A DNA stretch of 23,693 nucleotides from Nodosilinea sp. BSH.14 (GTDB lineage: Bacteria > Cyanobacteriota > Cyanobacteriia > Phormidesmidales > Phormidesmidaceae): positions 1 through 23,693 of the forward strand of contig JALQST010000010.1 of assembly GCA_023264315.1 (NCBI GenBank), in the 5' to 3' direction. Positions within the stretch are counted from its first letter, which is position 1; every line of letters starts with the position of its first letter. The translations under genes were made by a program, and so were the position numbers. Shown in pieces: positions 14,778 to 22,301 of the stretch. Under the pieces are notes generated by a model that did not search any database, was not told where the DNA came from, and worked only from the letters and a program-made list of their open reading frames with translations.

Positions 14778-16169
14778 ATGTCTCAGCAACGCCCTCCCTT
14801 AGAAGACATGACCCTGCGGCAGCTTCGCAAGGTCGCCAGTGACTACGAGGTGTCTCGCTACAGTCGGATGCGGAAAACCGAGTTGATTGACGCGATTCGT
14901 GCCATTGATGCCCAGCGAGGCCAAATTCCTGCTCCCAGTGTGGTCACTTCGGCGGCGGCGGCCCAGGCCCAGGTGGAAGCGTCAAAGTTCATGGCCCCTG
15001 ATCTGCCCCCTTTGGAAGCGCTGGCCTCGGTGGATGAAGGGCTGCCTGACTTGCCTCCGGGCTATGGCGAAAGCCGCATTGTGCTGATGCCCCGCGATCC
15101 CCAGTGGGCCTACGCCTATTGGGATATCCCTGCCGAGCATAAGGACGATCTGCGGCGGCAGGGCGGTGCCCGTTTGGCACTACGGTTCTACGACGTCACC
15201 GATATTGACCTGGCCTACCAAGCGCCCCACAGCTTGCAACAGTACGAATGCGACGAGATGGCGCGGGATTGGTATATGCCGATTCCGGTCAGTGATCGTG
15301 ACTATGTTGCTGAAATTGGCTACCTCTGCAACGATGGCCGCTGGCTCGTATTGGCCCGTTCTCTGCCCGTCCACATTCCGCCGGTCTACCCCTCCGACTG
15401 GGTTGAAGACCACTTCATGACCGTGGATTGGCAGGCCGACCTGCGCGGCAAGACCCTGATGACCCTACGCCATCCCAGCCGCGTTGGAGCGGCCCAAGGG
15501 ATCTACGACCGCATGTATGTCATGTCCCAAGAGGCCGAAGCTCAGCGGGTGGCGGGTTCTCTCTATGGCTCCATGCAGCACGTTCCGGGTTCGGGGCAGC
15601 ACGTCGCTGGGTCGATTCAGCATGTGCCTGGTTCCATGCAGCACGTGGCCGGGTCGATTCAACAGGTGGGCGAGGCCCTCCATGTGGCGGGCTCCATCCA
15701 GCATGTGCCCGGTTCCCTGATGGCCGAGCAAGCCATGAGTTCCTACGTCTTTCCCTCGGGGGCGGGGCTGTGGGCTACGGCGGAGGTACCCATGGGTTCA
15801 GTACCCACCATGTCGGGCTATCCCCTTACCATGTCAGGGCTGACTATGTCAGGCTTTGGACTGGGCTTCTCGGCTTCGGCTCCCCCCGTCCGGCCCCGCA
15901 AGTTCTGGCTGATCGCCGATGCGGAACTGATCGTTTACGGTGCCACGGAGCCCGACGCCACCGTTACCATTGGCGGCAAGCCCATCAATCTCAACCCCGA
16001 TGGCACCTTCCGGTTCCAGATGTCATTCCAGGACGGCAACCTCGACTTCCCGATCATGGCTGTGGCCTCCGATGGCGAACAAACCCGCACCATCCACATG
16101 ACCTTCGACCGGGCCACCCTCGACCGCCGAACCAACACCAAGGAAGAGGCCACCCTGGAATGGCTGTAG
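14778..16169 (+). CDS. Rho_N/SAP-like and DUF4912 protein with a seven-residue repeat
   Basis: A 463-residue cytosolic protein. Residues 9-45 (MTLRQLRKVASDYEVSRYSR, then KTELIDAIRAI) form a Rho N-terminal/SAP-like helical domain, usually nucleic-acid binding. DUF4912 covers about 93-232, with SRIVLMPRDPQWAYAYWDIP and LAYQAPHS. A repeat region at 265-313 has seven degenerate units of SxQHV-A/P-G. A second low-complexity part has three TMSG motifs (344-359). The C-terminal 375-450 looks like an Ig-like beta domain (GATEPDATVTIGG, then NPDGTFRF). The start is ATG 14778 behind a good AAGGAG. The domain order is seen in other cyanobacterial DUF4912 proteins as far as I know; the function is unknown. 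A strong terminator follows. Confidence 0.85.
   Translation: MSQQRPPLEDMTLRQLRKVASDYEVSRYSRMRKTELIDAIRAIDAQRGQIPAPSVVTSAAAAQAQVEASKFMAPDLPPLEALASVDEGLPDLPPGYGESRIVLMPRDPQWAYAYWDIPAEHKDDLRRQGGARLALRFYDVTDIDLAYQAPHSLQQYECDEMARDWYMPIPVSDRDYVAEIGYLCNDGRWLVLARSLPVHIPPVYPSDWVEDHFMTVDWQADLRGKTLMTLRHPSRVGAAQGIYDRMYVMSQEAEAQRVAGSLYGSMQHVPGSGQHVAGSIQHVPGSMQHVAGSIQQVGEALHVAGSIQHVPGSLMAEQAMSSYVFPSGAGLWATAEVPMGSVPTMSGYPLTMSGLTMSGFGLGFSASAPPVRPRKFWLIADAELIVYGATEPDATVTIGGKPINLNPDGTFRFQMSFQDGNLDFPIMAVASDGEQTRTIHMTFDRATLDRRTNTKEEATLEWL
15570..15716 (+). repeat. Tandem 21-bp coding repeat
   Basis: Seven degenerate 21-base units encode SMQHVPG, SGQHVAG, SIQHVPG, SMQHVAG, SIQQVGE, a shortened ALHVAG (18 bases) and SIQHVPG, ending in Ser. 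Synonymous differences between units (GTT, GTC and GTG for Val; CAC and CAT for His) show an old array under protein-level constraint rather than a recent slippage product. Confidence 0.85.
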
Positions 16170-16204
16170 CCTCACCCCTTTGCCTGCGAGCAGAATCACA
16201 AGCC

Positions 16205-16230
16205 AGAGCCCCTACGGGGGCTCTTTTTTT
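16205..16230 (+). terminator. Rho-independent terminator after the DUF4912 gene
   Basis: AGAGCCCC pairs with GGGGCTCT over a short TACG loop and is followed by a T tract. It begins 35 bases after the stop codon. Confidence 0.85.
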
Positions 16231-16306
16231 GGGTCTACGAATTTTCTGACCCACGATTTTTTGGCCTACGAACTGTCGGCCTACGAACTATCGGCCTACG
16301 AAAAAA
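16231..16306. repeat. Short degenerate tandem repeat between facing terminators
   Basis: Two perfect or near-perfect 15-base units, GGCCTACGAACTGTC and GGCCTACGAACTATC (16263-16292), are followed by GGCCTACGAAAA. They are preceded by two decayed units built on TCTACGA and CCCACGA. The array fills the gap between the DUF4912 and prs terminators. Confidence 0.6.
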
Positions 16307-16330
16307 GGCACCCCAGTTGCCAAGGGTGCC
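16301..16330 (-). terminator. Rho-independent terminator of prs
   Basis: On the minus strand GGCACCC and GGGTGCC form a stem that is followed by six T residues, about 90 bases after the prs stop. Confidence 0.8.
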
Positions 16331-16420
16331 GTCTCATACGCTATGACCGATGAACTGGAGGAAGGTCAGACATGTTCCGCCAGCACCCAGAGGGTTGAGG
16401 CCCAGGGGCGCAGGGCCAGC

Positions 16421-17434
16421 CTAGCGGAACATGCTGCTGACAGAACTTTCCTCGTGGATGCGCCAGATGGCTTCACCGAGGAGGTTAGCCATGGAGAGAA
16501 CCGTGAGTTGCTCAAACTGGCGGGCAGTGGTCATGGGAATGGTGTTGGTGACAATCACTTCCTCAAAAATGCCGCTGGAGAGCCGTTCCACCGCCGGGGG
16601 CGAGAAAACCGGATGGGTGGCGCAGGCATAGACCTGACGCGCCCCTTCCTGCTTCAGGAGGCGTGCCCCTTCGCAGATGGTGCCAGCGGTGTCGATCATG
16701 TCGTCTACCAGCACCGCCGTTTTGCCGCGCACATCGCCGATCACGTTCATCACCTCCGCCACGTTGTGGGCTTGGCGACGTTTGTCAATGATGGCTAGGG
16801 GGGCATCGTTCAGCTTCTTGGCAAAGGCCCGGGCACGGGCCACACCACCCGTATCGGGCGACACCACCACCAAATCCTCGAGCTTTTTGCTGGCGATGTA
16901 GTCAATCAGCACCGGCGTGCCATAGACGTGGTCGCAGGGGATATCAAAATAGCCCTGAATTTGGGCGGAGTGTAGGTCTATGGCGAGAACACGGCTGGCC
17001 CCGGACTTTGCCATTAGGTTGGCCACCAGTTTGGCAGTAATGGATTCTCGGCCAGCGGTTTTGCGGTCGGCCCGGGCATAGCCGTAGTAGGGCACCACGG
17101 CGGTAATCTGCCGCGCCGAGGCTCGCCGACAGGCATCGATCATAATCAACAGTTCCATCAGGTGGTCGTTCACCGGGTGGCAGGTGGGCTGGATGAGATA
17201 GACATCGCAGCCCCGAATCGATTCCTGAATTTGGATGTACAGTTCACCATCAGCGAACCGTTTACGCACCATTGGCCCTAAATCGATACCGAGATACCGA
17301 GCGACCTCACGGGCAAGTTCAACATTGGCGGAACCGGAAAAGAGCTTTAGACGATTGTTATCGCTAAAGGTAGGAAGCAACGGCATCTGAGCCGGCAAGG
17401 TGGCAGAACGAATCACAGCAGGCCCTCTGAGCAT
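16421..17434 (-). CDS. prs: Ribose-phosphate pyrophosphokinase (PRPP synthase)
   Basis: PRPP synthase makes phosphoribosyl pyrophosphate from ribose-5-phosphate and ATP, for nucleotides, histidine and tryptophan. The 337-residue protein carries the class I marks: LKLFSGSAN at the start of the enzyme core, FADGELYIQI, VVPYYGYARADRK, the flexible-loop and metal region IDLHSAQIQGYFDIP, and the PRPP-binding loop VLVDDMIDTAGT at residues 241-252. About 28 extra N-terminal residues precede the core, as in other cyanobacteria. ATG 17434 is preferred over a GTG two codons upstream (17440). The gene is monocistronic and closed by its own terminator. Confidence 0.96.
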   Translation of the reverse strand: MLRGPAVIRSATLPAQMPLLPTFSDNNRLKLFSGSANVELAREVARYLGIDLGPMVRKRFADGELYIQIQESIRGCDVYLIQPTCHPVNDHLMELLIMIDACRRASARQITAVVPYYGYARADRKTAGRESITAKLVANLMAKSGASRVLAIDLHSAQIQGYFDIPCDHVYGTPVLIDYIASKKLEDLVVVSPDTGGVARARAFAKKLNDAPLAIIDKRRQAHNVAEVMNVIGDVRGKTAVLVDDMIDTAGTICEGARLLKQEGARQVYACATHPVFSPPAVERLSSGIFEEVIVTNTIPMTTARQFEQLTVLSMANLLGEAIWRIHEESSVSSMFR

Positions 17435-17923
17435 GTTCACCTAGGAAATCCTAACATTCCTAAATCAAAACCTTCTGAGCATTTACCCTTATTCGTGGGG
17501 ATTCCTGAAACCGGGAAATTACTCCCTTTGGGGGGCGGCGAAATCATGCTGTAGTGCCGATCCCTAGGGTCAGAAGGTGGAATTTGCGGAACTAAAAGAA
17601 CGATGGACTAGCGTGGATAGCCTCGTTCGGGATGTTAAAACCCGCTGACAGGTCTGAGTCAATCTGAGGTTTGCCCTTCCCTCAACGAAGACGGCCCAGG
17701 AAAATCAGCGGTGTTGAGAATTTGAATGGCGGGATTGAGAGCCATGACATTGAAGTGGCTTTCAATCAAGTGAATTGAGAAAATTTTAGCTAAGGTTGCC
17801 GTGCTATGCCCAACGGTTCTCCAGATTTCTAGCCCCTAGCCTCGTTCCCACGGCGAAAGCGCCCGGTTTTCCCCTGGCCCCAACCTCCCTTGATCCTGAT
17901 CTCAGCCCCTGGCATCCTCAGTT
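17435..17923. other. 489-base intergenic region with a 12-bp hairpin and no supported gene
   Basis: It lies between prs and DUF3067, both on the minus strand. It should contain the prs promoter, but no clear -35/-10 pair could be picked. A long near-perfect hairpin is at 17733-17767. The only coding-like stretch is a 23-codon frame starting with GTG at 17577, which has no ribosome-binding site. Confidence 0.55.
17733..17767. repeat. Long inverted repeat, possible RNA hairpin
   Basis: GATTGAGAGCCA and TGGCTTTCAATC form a 12-base stem (one G-T wobble) with an 11-base loop. An overlapping TCAAT/ATTGA repeat follows. No T tract follows on either strand, so it is not an obvious terminator; it could be part of a small RNA or a binding site. 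Confidence 0.5.
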
Positions 17924-18241
17924 CTAAAACTCGTCCGCCAGCCATTCCAGCGCCCGATCCCCCAGCGCTAGGGGAATGCTGACCGCCTTGCCCAGGCGCG
18001 GCTTCTCGCGGGTTTCGGCGATCCAGGTTTGGACGTAGGTACTCTGCCCCCACTCGTTTAGGTAAAGCGCCACCTGGTTGAGGTGGGCCAGGTAGTCGGC
18101 TTCGCTGAGGGGAAAGGACGCCTGCTCTAGGTAGCGCCACATCACCTGGAGGAAGATTTTGCCCTGGGTGCGGCGCAGTTGCAGGTCGTAGGAGTAGCCC
18201 CATTTTCCCTGCAACAGGGTTTGTAAGTCCTGGCCTGTCAT
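17924..18241 (-). CDS. DUF3067 family protein
   Basis: A 105-residue soluble protein recognised as DUF3067, a family of cyanobacteria and photosynthetic eukaryotes with no settled function. Family marks are GKWGYSYDLQLRRTQGKIFLQVMWRYLEQASFPL at residues about 12-45 (seen as a continuous match), YLAHLNQVALYLNEWG in the middle and TREKPRLGKAVSIPLALGDRALEWL at the end. No signal peptide or membrane segment is present. The start is ATG 18241 (MTGQDLQTLL), preceded on the minus strand by GGAGGTGGG. It is divergent from petC-petA across 449 bases, so a shared promoter region and a link to photosynthetic electron transport are possible, but this is inference from position only. Confidence 0.85.
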   Translation of the reverse strand: MTGQDLQTLLQGKWGYSYDLQLRRTQGKIFLQVMWRYLEQASFPLSEADYLAHLNQVALYLNEWGQSTYVQTWIAETREKPRLGKAVSIPLALGDRALEWLADEF

Positions 18242-18690
18242 CCCACCTCCTTCGGACGTCTATTCGTTCCGATTGATACATTTCTTTACGATACGATCTG
18301 GATTCCGGATTCGATCATCAGGGTTTTAAATTGGGCTAAACCCGCTAAAAATGATGATTTATAGGGCTAGTTCCACAGTTTGACCAGGTTATTCCCCCTG
18401 GAAATGCATTTTAAGCCGTGATAAATGGCATAATCCAATTTTCTCCCATTGAGGCGGGTCATTCTTCCCCGTCGGCACAGGCCCATCGTTGAACGCCATG
18501 AATCTGAGAACATCATGGTGCAATAATACGATTGGTTAAGTTCTAGGCTTCCGTGGGGGGAGACAGTCCTCCATCGGCCCCTTGAGGCAAGGGCGCTGTA
18601 ACTGGCGCAATTGTGGCTGACAACGGCGCAGCCAGGGGAGCGTGGATAGTTGCTGATAATACATTTGAACGGGTACACCAGTCCTAAATT
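18242..18690. promoter_or_regulatory. Divergent intergenic region between DUF3067 and petC (449 bases)
   Basis: It should hold the promoters for both DUF3067 and petCA. Structures seen are a nested stem at 18314-18358 and a small CCAGG/CCTGG hairpin at 18384-18401. A GATAAT hexamer at 18655-18660, 30 bases before petC, could be a -10 but has no matching -35. An open frame on the minus strand that crosses into petC is not supported as a gene. Confidence 0.5.
18314..18358. repeat. Nested inverted repeat upstream of DUF3067 and petC
   Basis: Outer arms ATCATCA (18314-18320) and TGATGAT (18352-18358) enclose inner arms GGGTTT (18321-18326) and AAACCC (18338-18343), with an eight-base bulge on one side. 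It lies 73-117 bases upstream of the DUF3067 start, so it may be in its leader, or it may be a binding site. Confidence 0.45.
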
Positions 18691-19233
18691 ATGACTCAAG
18701 TTTCTGGAACCTCCGATGTCCCCGATTTGGGGCGTCGCCAATTTATGAACCTCCTGACCTTCGGGGCGGCTACGGGCACCGTTCTGGGTATGCTCTACCC
18801 CGTGGTCAAATACTTCGTGCCGCCCTCCAGCGGTGGCGGTAGCGGCGGTGTGACCGCTAAAAATGAACTGGGCAATGATGTGGTAGCGAGCCAATTCCTC
18901 GCTGCCCACAACCCCGGTGATCGCGTCCTAGTTCAAGGGCTGAAGGGCGATCCCACCTACCTGGTGGTGAAGGACAACGGTACCCTGGAAAGCTATGGCA
19001 TCAGCTCCATCTGCACCCACCTGGGCTGCGTGGTGCCCTGGAACGCCAGCGAGAACAAGTTTATGTGCCCTTGCCATGGCTCCCAGTACGATGCCACCGG
19101 GAAAGTGGTGCGCGGCCCTGCGCCCCTGTCGCTGGCCTTGGCCCATGCCGATGTCACCGAAGACGACAAGGTTTCCCTCACCAACTGGACGGAAACCGAC
19201 TTCCGCACTGGCGAAAGCCCCTGGTGGGCCTAG
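18691..19233 (+). CDS. petC: Cytochrome b6f complex Rieske iron-sulfur subunit
   Basis: PetC carries the 2Fe-2S centre that takes electrons from plastoquinol in the thylakoid b6f complex. The 180-residue protein has a twin-arginine signal anchor (GRRQFMN at residues 14-20, then LLTFGAATGTVLGMLYPVV) and a glycine-rich hinge (PPSSGGGSGG). The Rieske domain has C108-T-H110-L-G-C113 and C126-P-C128-H129-G-S, the four ligands (C108, H110, C126, H129) plus the disulfide pair (C113, C128). The length is normal. The start is ATG 18691; no strong Shine-Dalgarno is visible. petA follows after 25 bases, the standard cyanobacterial petCA operon. Confidence 0.97.
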   Translation: MTQVSGTSDVPDLGRRQFMNLLTFGAATGTVLGMLYPVVKYFVPPSSGGGSGGVTAKNELGNDVVASQFLAAHNPGDRVLVQGLKGDPTYLVVKDNGTLESYGISSICTHLGCVVPWNASENKFMCPCHGSQYDATGKVVRGPAPLSLALAHADVTEDDKVSLTNWTETDFRTGESPWWA

Positions 19234-19258
19234 GGTCAACCGTCCCTAGCCGGTCTCC

Positions 19259-20257
19259 ATGACACACTCCATAGCTATGACATATACACCCATGACTGCA
19301 TTCATTTCATCGGTGCGTCGTTGGCGGCCAGTTGCCGTTGCCTTGGCCACCGTTCTCCTCGTCCTGGGCGGGGTGCTGGTTCATCCCCAACCCGCCGCTG
19401 CCTATCCCTTCTGGGCCCAGGAAAACTACGAAGTCCCCCGGGAAGCCACAGGCCGCATTGTCTGCGCCAACTGCCACCTCGCCGCCAAACCCACCAAAGT
19501 GGAAGTGCCCCAGGCGGTACTGCCCGACACCGTTTTCCCCCTGAAGGTGGAAATCCCCTACGACCTGAACACCCAGCAAGTGCTGGGTGACGGCAGCAAG
19601 GGTGGGCTCAACGTCGGTGCCGTGGTGGTGCTGCCTGAGGGCTTCAAGCTCGCCCCGGCGGATCGCATCCCCGAAGACCTAGCGGAAGAAGTGGGTAACA
19701 CCTATTTCATGCCCTACAGCGATACCCAAGAAAACATCCTCCTCGTTGGCCCCCTACCGGGTGAACAGTATCAGGAGATTGTCTTCCCAATCCTGTCTCC
19801 CGACCCGGCCACCAATAAAGCCGTTTCCTTTGGTAAGTACCAAATCCACGTCGGCGGCAACCGTGGCCGTGGCCAGGTTTATCCCACCGGGCAGAACAGC
19901 AATAACAATGCGGTTAACGCCTCTGCCTCCGGTACTGTGACCGACATTGAAGCCCAGACCGGCGGTGGCTACGCCGTGTCCATCATCACTGAGGCTGGCG
20001 ACACCGTGGTAGACAGTATCCCCGCTGGGCCTGAACTGCTGGTCTCCGAAGGCGATGCCGTGGAAGCCGGCAAGCCCCTAACCACGAACCCCAATGTGGG
20101 TGGCTTTGGCCAGATGGACACCGAAATCGTGCTGCAAAGCCCCAACCGGGTTAAGGGTCTGATTGCCTTCGTGGCCGCTGTCATGCTGACCCAAATCATG
20201 CTGGTGCTGAAGAAGAAGCAAGTCGAGCGCGTCCAAGCTGCCGAAATGAGCTTCTAA
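19259..20257 (+). CDS. petA: Apocytochrome f
   Basis: Cytochrome f passes electrons from the Rieske centre to plastocyanin or cytochrome c6 in the thylakoid lumen. The precursor is 332 residues. A signal peptide ends in PAAA before YPFWAQ, so the mature N-terminal Tyr49 supplies an axial haem ligand; the haem motif is C69-A-N-C72-H73. The body contains the family segments EIPYDLNTQQVLGDGSKGGLNVG (two parts), FGKYQIHVGGNRGRGQVYP and QSPNRVKGL. One C-terminal membrane helix (LIAFVAAVMLTQIMLVL) ends in a basic stromal tail. ATG 19259 is used, but ATG 19292 in the same frame would give a more typical short signal peptide. It is co-transcribed with petC. Confidence 0.97.
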   Translation: MTHSIAMTYTPMTAFISSVRRWRPVAVALATVLLVLGGVLVHPQPAAAYPFWAQENYEVPREATGRIVCANCHLAAKPTKVEVPQAVLPDTVFPLKVEIPYDLNTQQVLGDGSKGGLNVGAVVVLPEGFKLAPADRIPEDLAEEVGNTYFMPYSDTQENILLVGPLPGEQYQEIVFPILSPDPATNKAVSFGKYQIHVGGNRGRGQVYPTGQNSNNNAVNASASGTVTDIEAQTGGGYAVSIITEAGDTVVDSIPAGPELLVSEGDAVEAGKPLTTNPNVGGFGQMDTEIVLQSPNRVKGLIAFVAAVMLTQIMLVLKKKQVERVQAAEMSF

Positions 20258-20288
20258 GGCGACATCCGCCCCGTGATAATTCACCCAG

Positions 20289-20312
20289 GGAGTGCTTCGG
20301 CACTCCTTTTTT
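20289..20312 (+). terminator. Rho-independent terminator of petCA
   Basis: GGAGTGC and GCACTCC form a perfect seven-base stem on a TTCG tetraloop and are followed by six T residues, 32 bases after petA. Confidence 0.92.
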
Positions 20313-20506
20313 CGTTTCTGATCCGGTTCAGCCGTTCGCAAAGCCAAGGTCGAACCGGCCTCTGGGCAATTCTCCAGGACTAGCCCACTTCCTAACCCTC
20401 CATAAACCGGTGCAGCCGCCTGTCAACTCTGAACTGTGGTAGCATCCCAGCCCGGGCTGAGGCCTTTCATAAAACCTGCTCATGCATGGCATTAACGGCA
20501 GTTTTG

Positions 20507-20520
20507 GTAGCATAAGCTAC
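20507..20520 (+). promoter_or_regulatory. Perfect palindromic NtcA-binding site upstream of the 59-aa gene
   Basis: GTAGC-ATAA-GCTAC fits GTA-N8-TAC exactly and extends the symmetry to five bases per arm. It lies 52 bases before the small gene's ATG. A TAAAAC hexamer at 20545-20550, 24 bases after the box, is an imperfect -10, so activation geometry is plausible but not certain. TAGGAT at 20528-20533 lies too close for class II activation and would suit repression. Confidence 0.65.
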
Positions 20521-20572
20521 TATTCGTTAGGATTTAAGCGTCGATAAAACGAGTTAATACCGTGGAGGCGTT

Positions 20573-20752
20573 ATGAACGCGACTCAGGCTCAATCCTGGA
20601 ATGACCAGAACCTAGCCCAATTTGGCTATCATCTTGGGGTCGGCTACGACCCCGGCCTAGGCAGCAGCCGGATCCAGAACCAAGCCTGGACCGCCAACAC
20701 CCGACTCCGGGTGGCCAACATGCTGGGCCAGGGCTACAACCCTGGTCTATAG
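20573..20752 (+). CDS. 59-aa small protein with a repeated GY-D/N-PGL motif, probably NtcA-controlled
   Basis: A small gene of 59 codons with no family that I recognise. It begins MNATQAQSWNDQNLAQFGYH. The motif LGVGYDPGL at residues 21-29 recurs as LGQGYNPGL at 51-59, where it forms the exact C-terminus. Between them is a polar stretch with two tryptophans overall and TRLRVANM. There is no membrane segment, signal peptide or cysteine. It has a strong ribosome-binding site (GTGGAGGCG, three bases from the ATG) and a perfect NtcA box 52 bases upstream. Several NtcA-controlled proteins of this size act by binding enzymes or PII (the glutamine synthetase inactivating factors, PirA), but I see no clear sequence match to one. 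It converges on the symporter gene. Confidence 0.75.
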   Translation: MNATQAQSWNDQNLAQFGYHLGVGYDPGLGSSRIQNQAWTANTRLRVANMLGQGYNPGL

Positions 20753-20779
20753 CAGCCCGCCCCCTGGCCGTTCGTTGTT

Positions 20780-22156
20780 CTACCGATAGCGCTGAACTTC
20801 GAGGGCTTCCAGGATTTGGCGATGCCGATCGCGGTCAATGGGATAGCGGTAGGCAAACCAGAGACTGCCGAGCAGGAGCAGCGCTGGCAGGGGGCCAATC
20901 AGCAAGCGAATCGTCCAGAGTGCTGCCATCGGCTGGCTCACGACCTGGGGGTTGTAGCCCGTCCATGCCAGCAACTGGCCGGAAACGAAGAGAGCCGCTG
21001 CTAAGCCAAACTTTTGGAGAAACACCAGGGCACTGAAATACAAACCCTCACGCCGTCGTCCGGTTTGTAGTTCGTCTAAATCCACCACGTCGGGCAGCAT
21101 GGCAAAGGGAATCATGTAAAGGGTCGCAACGCCCATACCCGCCACAACGCCCAAGACATACATCCAGACCACCTGACCGGGCTGCACCGTTACCAGCCCC
21201 AGCAGGGCAACCAGAGCCAGGGGAGCCCCCAGCATCAGGGCGATGCGCTTACTGGTCCAGTGGGCGATCCGATTCCACACCACCAGCATGGCAATGGCGG
21301 TGCCCTGGACAGCTAGGGCCATCTGGGCGAAGTGGGTTTCCGGCAAACCCATCCACGCCCCCACGAAGTAGGGCAGCATCGCAGCGGTGACTTGGACGCT
21401 CATCCAACTGCATAGGTACAGCCCCAACACCTTGCGAAAGGCGCTGTTGGCAAAGACACTCCGCACATCCGCCAGCAGCGAAGTCAAGCCCTCTTGGGGA
21501 TGTAGACTGGCGTGGGCCTTCTGGGCCTGCCAATAGCGGCGATAGGTACCCGCCACACAAAGGCTGACCATGGCGATGGCGAGACAGGCAGACAGCATCC
21601 CCAGAATGGCGTACTGGCGCTGGGGATCCTCCACCCGACCAAACACAATCTGGGCCATAATCAAAGCCAAGATGCCTCCGCCAATGCTAAAGGCAGCTTT
21701 AGTGCCGATCAGTGTGGTGCGTTCGTCGTAGTCGTCCGACAGTTCAGCGGCGAGGGCGGTGTAGGGCAACTGCACCGCCGTAAAGGAGGCGAAGGCAAAG
21801 AGGGATAGCACAACGTAGTAGGCAAAAATGCCGCCCTGGCTGGGGAAGGGCGGCACCACCCACAGCAGCATAGCCGTCAGCGCCATGGGCACCATGCCGC
21901 CTAGCATCCACGGAAATCGCCGCCCCAGGGGAGACACGGTGCGATCACTGAGCCAACCAATCAGGGGGTCATTAATGGCATCCCACAGCCGCCCGATTAA
22001 AATCACGCTACCCGCCAGGGCCGGATTAAGCCCTGCCACGGTGGTAAAAAAGTACAGGACAAAAAATGCCGACAGGCTAGCCGGGACAGCCGCCGCCAGT
22101 TCCCCCATGCCATAGGCTAATTTCACGGGCAAGGGCAGAGGCGGTAATTTAGACAA
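20780..22156 (-). CDS. GPH-family (MelB-like) sugar:cation symporter / MFS transporter
   Basis: A 458-residue inner-membrane protein with about 12 helices. The N-terminal KLAYGMGELAAAVPASLSAFFVLYF and DAINDPLIGWLSDRT are typical of the glycoside-pentoside-hexuronide:cation symporter family, with LGRRFPWMLGG in the following cytosolic loop and PYTALAAELSDDYDERT later. MIPFAMLPDVVDLDELQTGRRREGL in the second half is also characteristic. The substrate cannot be told. The start appears to be TTG at 22156, because a stop lies seven codons upstream in frame and the first ATG inside would cut the first helix; GTG at codon 11 is the alternative. The gene is convergent with the 59-aa gene, 27 bases apart. 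Confidence 0.85.
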   Translation of the reverse strand: MSKLPPLPLPVKLAYGMGELAAAVPASLSAFFVLYFFTTVAGLNPALAGSVILIGRLWDAINDPLIGWLSDRTVSPLGRRFPWMLGGMVPMALTAMLLWVVPPFPSQGGIFAYYVVLSLFAFASFTAVQLPYTALAAELSDDYDERTTLIGTKAAFSIGGGILALIMAQIVFGRVEDPQRQYAILGMLSACLAIAMVSLCVAGTYRRYWQAQKAHASLHPQEGLTSLLADVRSVFANSAFRKVLGLYLCSWMSVQVTAAMLPYFVGAWMGLPETHFAQMALAVQGTAIAMLVVWNRIAHWTSKRIALMLGAPLALVALLGLVTVQPGQVVWMYVLGVVAGMGVATLYMIPFAMLPDVVDLDELQTGRRREGLYFSALVFLQKFGLAAALFVSGQLLAWTGYNPQVVSQPMAALWTIRLLIGPLPALLLLGSLWFAYRYPIDRDRHRQILEALEVQRYR

Positions 22157-22301
22157 CGACGGACTCCCAACTCATAGTGGGTTGATCTTGCCACATTGCG
22201 AGGGCATCCCCACGCCTCCTATCCCAACGATTTCTGGCGGAACAGGGGCATGGAGGGCTTCAGGGGTTCACAATGGCAGGGATAGGCGTGAGGAAGACGC
22301 A

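Larger units (their letters stand above)
20258..20572. promoter_or_regulatory. Intergenic region between petA and the 59-aa gene (315 bases)
   Basis: It contains the petCA terminator (20289-20312) and a perfect NtcA palindrome (20507-20520). The ribosome-binding site of the small gene is GTGGAGGCG at 20562-20570. The middle part (about 20313-20500) shows nothing recognisable. Confidence 0.65.

Noticed and set aside
15570..15716. Regular 21-bp repeats considered as a CRISPR array
   Set aside because: The units are directly adjacent without spacers and are read in frame as a heptapeptide repeat.
15428..16249. A 273-codon frame overlapping the 3' half of the DUF4912 gene
   Set aside because: An alternative-frame reading, Arg/Pro/His-rich, running through the terminator; the main frame has recognisable domains and a repeat conserved at protein level.
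17577..17648. A 23-codon GTG-initiated frame with a charged, helix-like product
   Set aside because: Too short to judge, no ribosome-binding site, no recognisable relation; it could be a gene remnant but nothing supports it.
18367..18909. A 180-codon minus-strand frame across the petC leader and 5' end
   Set aside because: No family character, and it is antisense to petC through part of its length.
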